Assembly (NCBI RefSeq): GCF_002105155.1
Contig: NW_019029063.1
Span: 24,825-88,824 of the forward strand
DNA length: 64,000 nt
Source: Lobosporangium transversale
Taxonomy: Eukaryota > Mortierellomycota > Mortierellomycetes > Mortierellales > Mortierellaceae
Direction: 5' to 3'
How positions within the stretch are numbered: position 1 is the first letter of the stretch; the number at the start of each line of letters is the position of its first letter. The notes under the pieces were generated by a model. The model saw only the letters and a program-made list of their open reading frames with translations. It did no database searches and was not told the DNA's origin. Shown here one piece after another: positions 47,237 through 58,752 of this stretch. A program made the translations under genes and the position numbers.

Positions 47237-48497
47237 GCAAGACAGCATAGCATCGACGATGGTATGAAGAACATACATGACAAAGTTGATAAAGACATCA
47301 CGCAGCTCGACATCAGTAAGAGCACGGCCATCATCATCTCGCCACTTGATGAACAGATCCAACAGATCCTCTCGTCCTGTGCGTGCCTGACGTGCCTGAG
47401 CCTCCTCCTCAGTCTCTTGACGTCTCTGACGAATTGCGGCGTAGGCATAAGAATCTATGACTTTGACAGCGTTTCTCATCTTTCTGGCCTGGCCTGTCAA
47501 ACGCTCTGTGAATTTCCAGAGCGGATTAAAGAAGCGTTCATCGGTTGCGCCGACTGCAAAGTCAAAGGCAGTTCCAAAAGGGTCTTTGCCTTCATTACTA
47601 AGAGAGTCGATATTCAAATCAAAGGACAGTTTTGCGAATGCATCCAAAGTCAAACGTAAGAACAGTGCTTGAAGGTCCACAGCCTTGCCCGAGTCTGCAA
47701 CTCTTTCCAAGATTGAACAGAGGTGAAGGGTATGTTCGATGAAAGGTCCATCAATCAGCGACCGGTAAATCTTTGTGGAGAAAACATGTGAGGCTGTCTT
47801 TCGGTGCATCCTCCACAGATCACCATCGGAATCGAAAATACCTGTCACAAAAAAAAAAAGCTTATTTTAATCTTTTGTTGAACACAAAAAACTCTTTCTC
47901 TCTCCAACCTTTTCTTCTTGCTTATCAAAATTACCATTTCCGAGGACTTGAGACATGTTCGAATTTTGGATATCACCTTTCTCATAATTCTCAAAGTTGG
48001 TCTTCATAATATGCTCGAGCAATACAGGGTCATTGATGGCGATAACACGTCCCATCCCAATCATAGACGATGTCCTAAGGGAATAACAATTTGAATTGAA
48101 TTGAATTGAATTGAATTGAATTGAATTTTTTTTTTTTCTAGTTATTTCACTTCATTGTTTTTGTATATGTAGAAGGAGAAGAAAAAAAAAAAAAAAAAAA
48201 AAAAAGGCCTTACATAACAGAGCTCTTCCCATCCTCAAAAGCTTCGACAAGGGTATCGGGGAACTTATTTTTAGTTCGTAAAATCGATAATGTACTTCCA
48301 AGCAAAGGTAACTCAGTCTTCCAAGTGATGGACTTCAGATCGGGTCTAGCCCCAGTACCAATGGCACGGTTTGGATATTTAGCAATTAAGAAGAGAACTG
48401 ACAGGAATGCGAAAAGACCAGCTTTCTGTGACCGAGTACCCTTCAAGAATTTCTCTTTCAACAATGCAATGATTGCAGTGATTGTGGAGGTGCTCAT
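46513..48497 (-). CDS. Cytochrome P450 monooxygenase
   Basis: Four exons (48214-48497, 47935-48074, 47277-47841, 46513-47158) give 544 residues, normal for a microsomal P450. There is an N-terminal membrane anchor (about 27-42, GLFAFLSVLFLIAKYP). The I-helix oxygen-binding motif AGRDTT is split by intron 3 just before the Ala. The ExxR motif is HEGLRLYPP and the PERF-like motif is LPERWF. The haem loop FSSFNAGPRICLGQ carries the cysteine ligand at about residue 488. Motifs such as YAIGRNKNVWG resemble the CYP52/CYP86/CYP94 clan of fatty-acid and alkane hydroxylases. The family number and substrate are not readable here. It sits 211 bases from the convergent POLD4 stop. Confidence 0.92.
48089..48127. 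repeat. (TTGAA)n array in P450 intron 1
   Basis: About seven units of TTGAA. On the sense strand they lie close to the 5' part of exon 2's upstream intron. Confidence 0.9.
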
Positions 48498-49136
48498 ATT
48501 TGAAAAGAAAAAAAAAAGGTGGGCGAGATTAGCTCGTGAGGAAGGAGGGAAGTGTGGAGTCAAAAGTTTTGTTAAACAAATGCACGGATCACGGTGATTG
48601 ATTGGGATTGATGGAGAGTGATTCAAGAGACAGACAAATATCCAATGAGAAATTGCAAGAGAATGAGAAAAAAAAAAAAAAAAAAAAAAAAAAAGAAAAA
48701 GAAAGAAAGAAAGAGACACTTTATATAGATTTCGGACTTATTTTCCGTGCAAATTGATTGCTTTGTTAATATTCAATCATTGTTGTACCATAGTGTGGGA
48801 TGGATGCGAGATTGTACAATAGTCGCTTCTACACATGCTCAAAACACAACCATAAACTGGTGCGAACCGAAGATTTGTTGTAAATTAGCTCGGCTTTCGG
48901 CTCGCATGGACTCTCATTTAGTGCAGGCTCTCACAGACTTTATCTTTTGGGACCGCTTCACTTTGAGTGTGTTGGATTTATTCCTTATATATAAGGATGA
49001 TAATGGTGATTATAGGGTTCCTTGGCAAAACGGCTCTTTGAGTTTCACAAGGGTGTCAATCCAGAACTTCTTACAATCATGTCACCTTGAAAATAAAACT
49101 TTTAGAGAAGCAAAGTTATTCTATCCAATTCTAAAA
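48498..49136. other. P450 upstream region
   Basis: Contains A27 at about 48669-48695, the presumed P450 promoter, and a 132-codon plus-strand frame with no similarity I recognise that runs into the left end of the transposon. No supportable gene. Confidence 0.45.
48720..48727 (-). promoter_or_regulatory. TATA-like box of P450 gene
   Basis: The minus strand reads CTATATAAAG about 225 bases upstream of the P450 start codon, with a sense-strand T-run and C/T-rich leader between. Confidence 0.4.
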
Positions 49137-49165
49137 TATATTTAAACCCCTCTAATTTGAATTTA
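49137..49165 (+). repeat. Left terminal inverted repeat
   Basis: Matches the reverse complement of 50299-50328 with only a few mismatches. The core AATTTGAATT is identical. TA dinucleotides at the outer edge fit the TA target preference of this superfamily. Confidence 0.75.
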
Positions 49166-49443
49166 TTCTAATGTTGCATCACAACATCAGAGGCTCTTCT
49201 CGAGTCCCAGCGTTTGACACGTATTCAAAAGACAAAAGTGGGCGCCATATTAACTCACTGGTTTTGCAAGCAAGCCAAACCGAGTGCGCACCGAATTCTG
49301 AATTCTGGACATCTTTGTTGAAAACAATTAAGGTAAGGGGCGCTTAACCATTTCACGTCACTGATGCTCGTTTGCCGTGATGTGGACCATCATTAAGGAT
49401 TACTATCGCTCGGGAGTACGCCCTGAACCCATGAACTTCGTGG

Positions 49444-50301
49444 TTGGTTAGACAATCAGGTTACGGACGGGGATCAAAGGATTTGTTGCGCATGGAGAGA
49501 GTGCTTCTGTTGACCTCGGGCCGGATTCAGGAATTTCAAAATGAGTTCACTCGACTTGACTCCGAGGACGTGTATAACTGCGACGAAACCGGCCTCTTCC
49601 TCAAGGCCATGGCGAACGAAGCCCTTGCTGTCGAGCCTGCTCATGGCCATTTCTCTCCGAGGCTTGGAGCATGGTTACTGCTGACTGTATCCGCAATGGC
49701 TTCGCCAAGGTTCCTGTCATTCCAGACGACCACAAGCAGAGCCCGTTGAGGCTTGGCATCAAAACAAAAAAAGATCATATAGACCGTCTAAAGAGAAAAC
49801 TCATTTCCAAGCGAAATGGTTTTGCGGTTCTTAACTATATTAAAATGTGCGAAAACGAAGGACCGTCCTTATTGGTTACAGAAGCCATCGAAAAGGTCCT
49901 AAAGCATGAGTCTCACCCTGAATCTGATTTCTTAGACGAGGGTGGTTTTGAGGAAGACGATTTGGACTTTGATTATATCGAGCCAAAGCCTTTGGACGTT
50001 GAACAGCCTCTACGAGCGAGAGATCCCTGTCGAGCTTCGTAGCCGCACAATTGTGAAAGCGATTCCTCAAGAAGCCTTTTCGTCGCCGATAACAGATCCG
50101 AATCACGAAAGTGAAGAGGACACTATGGAGTCAGATCAAGGGAATGTCAACAATTATTTTCAAGAAACCCTTGAAGAATTTCTGGACGCTATTGAAGATC
50201 TAGACAATATAGTCCATGGTCCTGAGCTTACAACCCTCTTCAACGATACGGTGGTCAGCATAGAGATGTTTGTCAAATATAGGCGCCTGATGTCAGAATG
50301 A
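49444..50301 (+). pseudogene. Transposase fragments (DDE, CENP-B/Tigger type)
   Basis: Three overlapping frames (49444-49749, 49671-50042, 49942-50301) carry successive parts of one transposase. The DETG signature lies in the first and the end of the catalytic core in the second. The second ends at a stop where the third continues (YEREIPVELRSRT), consistent with a frameshift. The acidic tail of the third (ESEEDTMESD, then a helical end) closes at the right inverted repeat. The second and third catalytic acidic residues could not be found, so it is inactive. Confidence 0.75.
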
Positions 50302-50328
50302 ATTCAAATTGGAGGGACTTAAAATATA
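50299..50328 (-). repeat. Right terminal inverted repeat
   Basis: Inverted partner of 49137-49165. It includes the TGA stop of the last transposase fragment. Confidence 0.75.
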
Positions 50329-50604
50329 ATTTTGAATAGGATGTTTGTTTTAAGAAGACATGACTGTACAAAGTTATTTACACATGTATATCAATTAGAT
50401 AGAATCAAGATCACGGTATGAGCAATGATCCATTGTTTTGGTATTTATTGTATAGGATGAAATGAAGATGAGCTTAAAACAAATGATGAGGAGGGGAGGA
50501 AAGTAGTAAAATGATGATAATTAAAAAAAAGACAATACAGGCTGTGTCCTATAAAAGAAACACACCTCTTTCGCTCTCTATCTGCAGACTGTTATCTACC
50601 AACT

Positions 50605-52810
50605 TTACAACTCACTGATGATGGCATTAGTGAATTCAGTGTTGGTGGAGCGACCACCCAAATCGCCAGTCAAAACCTTGCCATCAGCAATGACCTTCAA
50701 AGTAGCCTTCTCGATCTGATCAGCAAATTGGTTGAGACCCATGTGTCTCAACATGAGGACAGAAGAGAAGAGGAGGGCAGTGGGGTTGGCCTTATCCTGA
50801 CCAGCAATATCAGGGGCAGTGCCGTGAACAGCCTCAAAGATCGAGGCATCACGGCCAATGTTGCCTGAGGGAGTCAAACCAAGACCACCAATGAGACCGG
50901 CGCTCATGTCGGAAAGAATATCACCGTACAAGTTGGGCATGACCATGACAGTGTCGGCAAAGATGCTTGGGTCCTGAACGATCTGCAAACAGGCACGATC
51001 CAACATCAAATCATCAAACTTGATCTCGGGGAACTCACGAGCAACTTCCTGGCAAGAGGACAAGAAGAGACCATCAGACAACTTCATGATGTTGGCCTTG
51101 TGGACGGCGGTAACGCGGTTGCGACCAGTCTCCTTGGCGTAGTTGAAAGCATAGCGCGCGCAGCGGTCGGAGGCATCCTTAGTGATCAATTTGATGGATT
51201 GAACGACACCATCGACAACCTCGTGCTCAATGCCAGAGTACTCTCCCTCAGTGTTCTCACGAATGAGGACAGTGTCGACGTTGTCATAAGGGGTTTTGTA
51301 GCCGACGACTGACCTGCAGGGACGGACGTTGGCATACAAGTTGAAGGTACTATGTACAAAGAGTAAAAAACGACCATGGCAAGTTAAAACCTTAGTCATT
51401 GAAGTTGACATCCATCCAGTTTTCCAAGACGAGTTGTACAGGGATTGGTTGATTGTGCTATAACTACAAGAACCCTAAAGTTGATCAACACCTAGACTAA
51501 AACATTGCTTTCTGAAGAGGAAACCTACCGACGGAGAGTCAAGTTCAAGGAAACGTGACCCTTTCCAACGGGGGTGGCCAAGGGACCCTTAAGAGCAACA
51601 GTGTTCTTCTTGACAGAGTGAAGAGCCTCGTCAGGAATGGCGATCTTTCCATTCTTAAGGACAGGGGTGACACTGACGGGTTCCCATTCAATGGGGACCT
51701 ATTAATTCAGATCATTCAGTCAAAGAAAATATGGGTCTTTAGTTTCTCCATCATCTTTTTGAAACAGATTAAAAATAAAATAAAGCCGATTTCCTTCAAG
51801 CTACACATAAAAAAGCACTTACGCCAGCGGCCTTGTAGATCTTGACAACAGACTCTGAGATCTCGGGACCAATTCCGTCACCAGGAATGAGGGTGACAGT
51901 GAAGTTGCCCTATAAAGCCAATGAGGAATAAAAAGTAGATTGTTTTCTTTTGATAATTAGCAAGGTTATATAAATGTATGAAGTAAAACTGAATTTTCTA
52001 CGCTCTTCACAAGATATCTCCACAAATCGATCAATTATGTTGTGGAGAGATTATTGATTCACACATTGCACCGTAGTGAATGAAAAAAATAATGATATTA
52101 AACAAACAAACAAAAAAAAAAAAAAAAAGGTCTTCACTACAAGCGGTAGGACCAGGCCATGATGCTGAGGCAAAGGAAAACTTTCGAGTCCACTTCAAGC
52201 TAGAATAGCAATAATAATGATAAAACAAAACTAATGATTCCTTGACCGAATCTCTTGCTTAAAGACAATCATAATTTTGTCTCAAATCGTAATCCAACAA
52301 GTCTAAATTTTCTTTTTTTTTTTTTTTTTTTTTCTTTTTTTTTCCCTGTCTATGATCCTTTGCTTGCATGCTGTGTATTGATTATGTCCTTTGAGTCTTT
52401 GATTCATAGATATATATATGTAAAATAAAAATAAGTGTAGCTTGATATAGTTGCTGAATAGAATATTTAATAGATAGCGGCAGGTAATTCTTACGTTGGC
52501 GTTCTTCTTGGCGTTGAAGGCGCCAGGCATGGAGCCGGCAGCCTGAGAGGCCATCGAGCGCATGGCAGTCTATATTTATAAAGGAAAGGAAAGTATAGGT
52601 TTAGTTTGGAAATCATCAAAGACATTGGATTGAATTAAGATTGTGCCCGAGTTGATCAATGTGGGGTGGGAACAATTTCGAAAGTGAGAGCAAAGCAGGA
52701 GACTAAAGGAAATGAGGAAATAAAAAAAAAAAAGGTTGAGAAGTGTGTACCTTGGATGAGAGGGCCTTGAGACCGTTGAAGGCAACAGTGGCACGCTTAG
52801 CAGCGAACAT
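50605..52810 (-). CDS. IDH2: NAD-dependent isocitrate dehydrogenase, catalytic subunit
   Basis: Five exons (52751-52810, 52495-52569, 51823-51909, 51529-51698, 50605-51349) give 378 residues. The first two exons encode a mitochondrial presequence rich in Arg, Ala and Ser ([20 protein letters not shown]). Mature motifs are [13 protein letters not shown], the substrate-site loop [15 protein letters not shown], the metal-binding [17 protein letters not shown], and the nucleotide-binding [18 protein letters not shown]. The last, with the complete catalytic set, identifies the Idh2/alpha subunit rather than regulatory Idh1. The enzyme oxidises isocitrate to 2-oxoglutarate with NAD+ in the matrix as an Idh1-Idh2 hetero-oligomer in the citric acid cycle. 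Intron 2 (about 585 nt) is the longest intron of this gene. Confidence 0.95.
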
Positions 52811-54134
52811 TATGAATGAGCAAAGGGGTTAATGACAAGAAAAGAGGGGAGAGGTGTGAAGAAGAGGAGGAAGAAGGAGAGGTTGAAGACATTAATAAAT
52901 AACAATAATAAAAAAAAAAACCAGGCGAAGGCGGGCGGACCAGCAAAAAAAAAAACATATAAAAATATAAACAAAAGGGTACAATTGGCTGGCGATAATA
53001 ATACGTCACGGCTCTCATAATGATCTGAGAGATAACAGTTCCGCTTTTGGAAATCCGTCTCTGTTGAAGTCTCTCTCAGATCTATTGCGGTCGTCAAAAA
53101 GGCCTCTCCTTGACTTCTTGAAGCGGCCAACATCGTGGGTTTCAATATCTAGTTAGTGCCTTACTGATGGATCCTATCTAATGTTTCCATCGTGGTTGCA
53201 GATTTTGCTACTACTGTTATTACTACTGTTGCTGCTGATGGTGTTGATATTAATCTTAATACTTTTAATGACATTAGGGAGTGTAGAGACCAATTGACAA
53301 ACTACGTTTAAATATCAACACCATTGGAGGGGCAATTAACACTTTGAGCATACGATCAGAAGGTACTCTAACAAAAAAAAAAAAAAAAAAAAAAAGATCT
53401 TGTGCGCCCGTTATCTTATCGATATTTCAGGAACTCATTCTTTAGACAGGTTCATTTTATTTAATAAATTGCCCTTGGAATGTACATTTGCTTTTTCTTT
53501 CTACTCTGGCATCTCAAATGTATAGCGAAGGAATTGTAAAGCATTACAGGTGGACGCGGAAATATCCATCGTCTAAATATTAAGGTATTATTAATTTCAA
53601 TGCTTTTTTTTTTTTTTTTTTTTTAATATATATAGGCAAGATCAATCATTAAGAAAAAAAAAAAAGAAAAACTCGTTTTCTCATGGTTGTTGAAAACTAA
53701 TGGTTATATTGAGCTTCATATTAGTTTTCAACACTTTTTTTTTTTTTTTTTTTTTTTTCACATTAATCAGATCAATGAAAATTGTACACGTGATTTTGTT
53801 TTTGATCTGCCCTTAAAAGCCACATTAAGCTTTGCTTTTTTTTTTTTTTTTTTTTTTTTTAAGCAGGAGTTAAAGGTGATAGATGGTTGTGTAAATTCAA
53901 GAGCTGTCGCTGTGTAATTGTACCACTCCATTTCCTGAAAACGCATTCTTCCTAACTTTGCTCCACTTCCCTTCTTATACGCCTCCATTTTCTTTTTTTT
54001 TCCTTGGACATTTTTTTTTGTCATTCTACTCTTTTTTTTTTTATTTTTTATTTTTTTAATATTTACATTCCTTGACATTTCGCAAAGTAACTTCACAAAA
54101 CAAACAAAAAAGAAAAGAAAAAAAAAAAAAAGCA
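52811..54134. other. Divergent intergenic region, IDH2 / RRP9
   Basis: 1.3 kb with no gene recognised. It has A25 near 53372 and T21-T24 runs near 53604, 53736 and 53837. An A-run directly precedes the RRP9 ATG. Confidence 0.5.
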
Positions 54135-56375
54135 ATGTCTGATCCTTTTTTCGCGCCTGTCAAAAAGACTGGCGGCCGTACTGGAGGAGGAAGGGGAGTC
54201 AAAAGGACTGGAGAGTCAAAAGTGATCAATCCACCACCTAAAGTTGATACTGGTAAAAAGAATAGAGCCAATACTTCCTTGGCCGGTAAACGGAAACTCC
54301 GAGGTGATTCATCAGATGAAGACACAGCATTAAAATCTGGAAAAAAAGGTCGCCGTGCAGGAGCAGGAGCAGGCGTAGGTAGTCGTAAAGCCACTGCTGC
54401 CGCCATCGAGGACAATGATGAAGACGACGACCAGATCGGTGGAGGAATTGATGATATGGATCTGGAATTTCGACACTCTGATGAGGACTCGGAAGATGAT
54501 GCCCTGGCTAACGAAACCGCTGCTCAGAAGCGATTGAGGTTGGCAAAAAATTACATTGATACTTTGCAACACATCGGAGGTAAAGAAAAAAAAAAAAAAA
54601 AAAAAAAAAAAAGCATTACAACATAAAGATCTATTTCTTAAAAGTCTCATATTTTGAATATTGGTAACTAATTTTTTAATGATTTTGATCTTTATTGTTT
54701 TTAGAAGATGATATTGGATACGATGCAGCAGACATTGATCGGGATAATATTGCAGACCGTTTGAAGCAGGATGCTGTAAGTTCATTGAAGGAAAAAAAAA
54801 AAAAAAAATCTTAGTACAAGTTATGACTTGCACTTTATTAAACACTAATTTTTTTTTTCTCCCTTCCTTTTTTTCCTTGTATTCATATAGCTCGAAGTTC
54901 AGGGACGCCTTCACAGACAGCTTGCAGATACTTTTCAATTTCCACTCCCTCATCCTGAAACCTCTATCAAAATCTGTAAAGGTCATAATCTAAGTGTTAC
55001 ATCACTCGCGGCAACAGAGAACGGACAATTTGCTTATTCTGGCTCAAAAGATGGGTCCATTATCAAATGGGATATCAAAACAGGCAAGAAGTTATGGGTT
55101 TTTCCAGGAGCCCGAAAGGGTGTTGAGGATTTCAAGGGCCATACAGATCACGTTATATGCTTAGCTGTCAGCCCAGACAATCAGTTTTTGGCGTCAGGAG
55201 GCAAAGATAAGAAGATCAACATTTGGTCCGTCAAAGATGACAAGTGGCTACATTGTTTCAAGCAACAGCACAAGGATACCGTCACGAGCATGTCCTTCCG
55301 TAAAGGTCAGAACAACCAGCTATACTCGGTCTCAAGTGATCGTACAGTCAAACTTTGGAATGTGGATGAGATGAGTTATATCGAAACCTTATTTGGTCAT
55401 CAGGACAGTATCACCGCAGTAGACAGCTTGGTAAAAGAGCATTGCGTTTCAACTGGAGGAAGGGATCGTACTATCCGTCTATGGAAGATCGTTGAAGAGA
55501 CGCAATTGGTTTTTCGTGGAGGTGGGTTTATCCGCCCAAAGAGGCTCACTAAGGATAGCACTGGCAGCAGTCATGGCGATGGCGTTGATGAACCAGCACA
55601 GCAGCCCAAGATGGTACCAACACCTGGTCCAAATGGTGGAGTGATCATGAAAGAGAAGAAAGATCCCTCGTTTTTGGAAGGATCCATGGATTGTATAGCG
55701 ATGATTGATGAAGAAAACTTTTTGACCGGTGGTGACAGTGGTACGATTTCACTTTGGAACATCAACAGGAAGAAAGCGGTCTTCTCCATGCCCTTGGCTC
55801 ACGGCTATCATACATCACCTTTGGATTACTCTTCTGGTGGACCCCAGCCTAGTGGAGGTGTCGAGACCCCGTACTGGATCACAGCATTGGCCTCGTTAAG
55901 GTACTCGGATATGTTTATCAGCGGATCCTGGGACGGCACAGTCCGCGTCTGGCAAATCGGAAAGAACATGAAAAACTTTTCGCTTATTAGCACTATTCCT
56001 ATGGTATGTGACCCTTCGTTCTATTCTATATTAGTGCGCTTTAAAACTTTGTAAGAAATAATTCGATGATTTTAATCTGATTTTTCCTTTTCCTTTTCCT
56101 TTTCCTTTTCCTTTTCCTTTTCCTTTTCCTTTTCCTTTTCCTGATATCTCCTATAGGTTGGTTTTGTAAATGATCTTCAAATCTACCAGCCTACTCTCTC
56201 TAAAAGGACGCTGATAGTGGCTGCAGTTGGACAAGAACACAAAATGGGTCGTTGGTTGAGGATAAAAGAGGCTCGTAACTGCTTGCAGGCTGTGGAATTG
56301 AGCATAAAATCAAAAGAGAGTGTAAAAGAAGGCCATGATGATAATAGCGATGATGAAGATGAAGGCGATGAATAA
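54135..56375 (+). CDS. RRP9: U3 snoRNP-associated WD40 protein (U3-55K)
   Basis: Four exons (54135-54579, 54705-54775, 54891-56003, 56157-56375) give 615 residues, against 573 in yeast Rrp9. The N-terminal 130 residues are basic and acidic blocks with a probable nuclear localisation signal (GKKGRRAG). The conserved pre-WD helix AAQKRLRLAKNYIDTLQ follows, then DRLKQDALEVQGRLHRQLAD across intron 2. WD repeats run from about residue 200 to 560 (GHNLSVTSLAATENG, GHTDHVICLAVSPD, SASDRTVKLWNV-like SVSSDRTVKLWNV, STGGRDRTIRLWKI, ISGSWDGTVRVWQI). The protein binds the box B/C motif of U3 snoRNA in the small-subunit processome and is needed for 18S rRNA processing in the nucleolus. The C-terminus is acidic. 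Confidence 0.95.
56082..56142 (+). repeat. (TTTTCC)n array before RRP9 3' splice site
   Basis: About ten units of TTTTCC end 14 bases before the AG of intron 3. They form an exceptionally long polypyrimidine tract on the sense strand. Confidence 0.92.
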
Positions 56376-56968
56376 CACATAGTGCTTTATTTTTTTTCAA
56401 TTTCTTTCTTTTTTTTTTTTTTTTTTTTCAACATCTATTAATATTATCATCGCCATCATCAAAAGCACTTTACTTTTTTTTTTTCCCCTTTTTTTTCTTA
56501 GACGACAACAAAAAAAACTCACATTCATGCGCACATTTATGCATTGTCAATAAAACAACAATAACAACAATAGCAGAAAAAAAAATTTTTTTTTTGACAA
56601 GGTTGACTATAGCTATTCTTTATCGAGGCAGAATCTAATATCATATAATTTATAAGTTTTAAATCCTTTCAATCGCGTGGTGTGATAGCACAAGTTACTG
56701 CAACTATTAAACACATCTTGGAGTGGTTCAGATATCGACTTTTCTTTTCTTTTTTATTTTTTTAATATATATTTCTTTCTTAATACTTAATGATTCCAAC
56801 CAGAAATAAACAAGTAAATAGTATCAGTCAAGACATGTAGGTCAGAAATATGACCAGAACTTTATTCCAGATGACCTTGCTTGACATTTGTCAACTTTTC
56901 GCTGCTCCGCTCTATCAATCAACCATTATAGCATTGACCCCGAATACCATCGTAATGAACCATCGTAT

Positions 56969-56999
<31 letters not shown>

Positions 57000-57762
57000 G
57001 GTAAACTTGGAGTACCATTGCTGTAACACAAGCCAAACGCATATCAAAATTCTCAACTTGGTCACTTGCCACTTCAGCATCAATGATGTGTTTTGTTTTT
57101 ACCAAATGACACCATAGCCCCTCTGCCTACGAGAAGATCTCTGCATATTTGCTTATTTCAACATACTGTCCACACGCGCTCGCAGTATTATATAATCGCC
57201 AGTCTCAAACACAAAAGAAGACACTTTTCACTAACTATCTTGTAGGAGAAGGCCTTATTGTGAAAAGTAATCTTTAACCATTTGCCATGCCTGACCTAAC
57301 GTTTTCTGTTTGTAGCATGTAGTCTAGTATCAGCTCATTAAACTATGATCGACGATCTAATCCCTTGCTTTTACTCACTTCTCACTGCCATCACACCTTA
57401 TTTCTTTGAATGTTAAACATATAGTTCGTCATTCAATAAAAAAATGAAATAAAATAAAATAAAAAAAAAGACTTGAGAATATCCTCTGAGTGGTGTTGAT
57501 GCTATTTAATGGTCGTCACTTGATCTCCTAGTCAAATGGTGGACACTAAGATATTACCTTCATTGCTCTTTATAGCAGGAGAGGTAACGCGAGTGAGCGT
57601 GTTTAGCGATGTTGTGCACCAGTTAACTCATGGAGGCTTCAGGGCTTGGCTTTACCGGACATTAACATCATCCTGCTTTGTAGCTTTTTGGTGTCACAGC
57701 TTTTCTTCAACACGACTGCTAGGGACTCCTTTGCCTTCTTGATACATTAAAGCAATCATGCG
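56376..57762. other. Convergent intergenic region, RRP9 / Sel1 pseudogene
   Basis: No independent gene. The right end (about 57697-57762) holds the decayed continuation of the Sel1 repeat array. It has T21 near 56410 and T28 near 56971. Confidence 0.5.
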
Positions 57763-58752
57763 TCAAGCATCCGCACTTCCTTGGCTGGCAGCTTCGATAT
57801 ACCAATCGAAGGCTTTTGCGTAATCTTGTGGGGTTCCATTGCCATGATAGTACATCCAGGCTAGATTGGCCTGAGCATTTGGGTCTCCTTGGTTGGCAGC
57901 CTTGAGATACCAGTCAAAGGCCTTTGCGTAGTCTTGTGGGACCCCCTTGCCTTCACGGTACATGTCGCCTAGGTAGTTCTGAGCAACGGCGTCTCCTTGG
58001 TTGACAGCCTTGAGATACCAATCAAAGGCTTTTTTGTAGTCTTTAGAAACCCCCTTGCCATCTTTATATATGCGATCGAGCCTTCCCTGAACAGTGGTGT
58101 TCCCTTGATTTGCAGCCTTAATATGCCAGTCAAAGGCTTTTATGTAATCTTGTGGAACACCACTGCCCTTACGATACATGTTGCCTAGGCTGTACTGTAC
58201 ATCGGCGTTTCCTTGGTTGGCAGCCTTGAGATACCATTCAATGGCTTTTGTATAGTCTTGTGCGGCTCCTTTGCCATATTGGTACATAGCGCCTAGATTG
58301 CTCTGAGCAGTGGCGTGTCCTTGGTTGGCAGCCTTGAGATACCATTCAATGGCTTTTGTATAGTCTTGTGCGACTCCATTGCCATGACCGTACATCCAGC
58401 CTAGAGGGCTCTGAGCACTGGCTTCGCCTTGGTTGGCAGCCTTGAGATACCATTCAAAGGCTTTTGCATAGTCTTGTGCGACTCCATTGCCATGACCGTA
58501 CATCCAGCCTAGATTGTTCTGAGCAGTGGCGTGTCCTTGGTTGGCAGCCTTGAGATACCATTCAAAGGCTTTTGTATAGTCTTGTGCGATCCCATAGCCA
58601 TGGCGGTACATAACGCCTAGATTGTTCTGAGCAGGGACATTTCCTTGGTTGGCAGCTTTGAGATACCATTCAATGGCTTTTGTATAGTCTTGTGCGACTC
58701 CGTTGCCCTCATGGCACATGCAGCCTAAGTTATACTGAGTGGTACTATCTTC
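57763..58752 (-). repeat. 108-bp tandem coding repeats (Sel1)
   Basis: Nine consecutive 108-base units encode the Sel1 repeats. Neighbouring units in the middle are nearly identical at DNA level (for example those around 58310-58560), pointing to recent unit duplication or gene conversion. Confidence 0.9.

Larger units (their letters stand above)
49137..50328 (+). mobile_element. Internally deleted pogo/Tigger-like DNA transposon
   Basis: Imperfect terminal inverted repeats of about 29-30 bases bound the element: 49137-49165 on the left and 50299-50328 on the right. Both read TATATTT-AA--CCCTC-AATTTGAATT from outside in. Between them are fragments of a DDE transposase of the CENP-B/Tigger/pogo type in several frames. 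These are a helix-turn-helix-like piece (LTRIQKTKVGAILTHW) at about 49220, the first catalytic Asp region VYNCDETGLFLKAMANEAL at about 49573-49632, and a C-terminal catalytic-domain end (MVTADCIRNGFAKVPVIPDD) from 49671. The middle of the catalytic domain is missing and at least two frameshifts are present. The stop codon of the last fragment overlaps the right repeat. At about 1.19 kb it is a non-autonomous, decayed copy. Confidence 0.8.

Noticed and set aside
48747-49145. 132-codon plus-strand frame before the transposon
   Set aside because: No recognisable motif, AT-rich composition, and it ends by running into the left inverted repeat. Probably chance.
57763-58752. CRISPR-like regular repeats
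   Set aside because: The units are 108 bases with no unique spacers and encode Sel1 repeats in frame.
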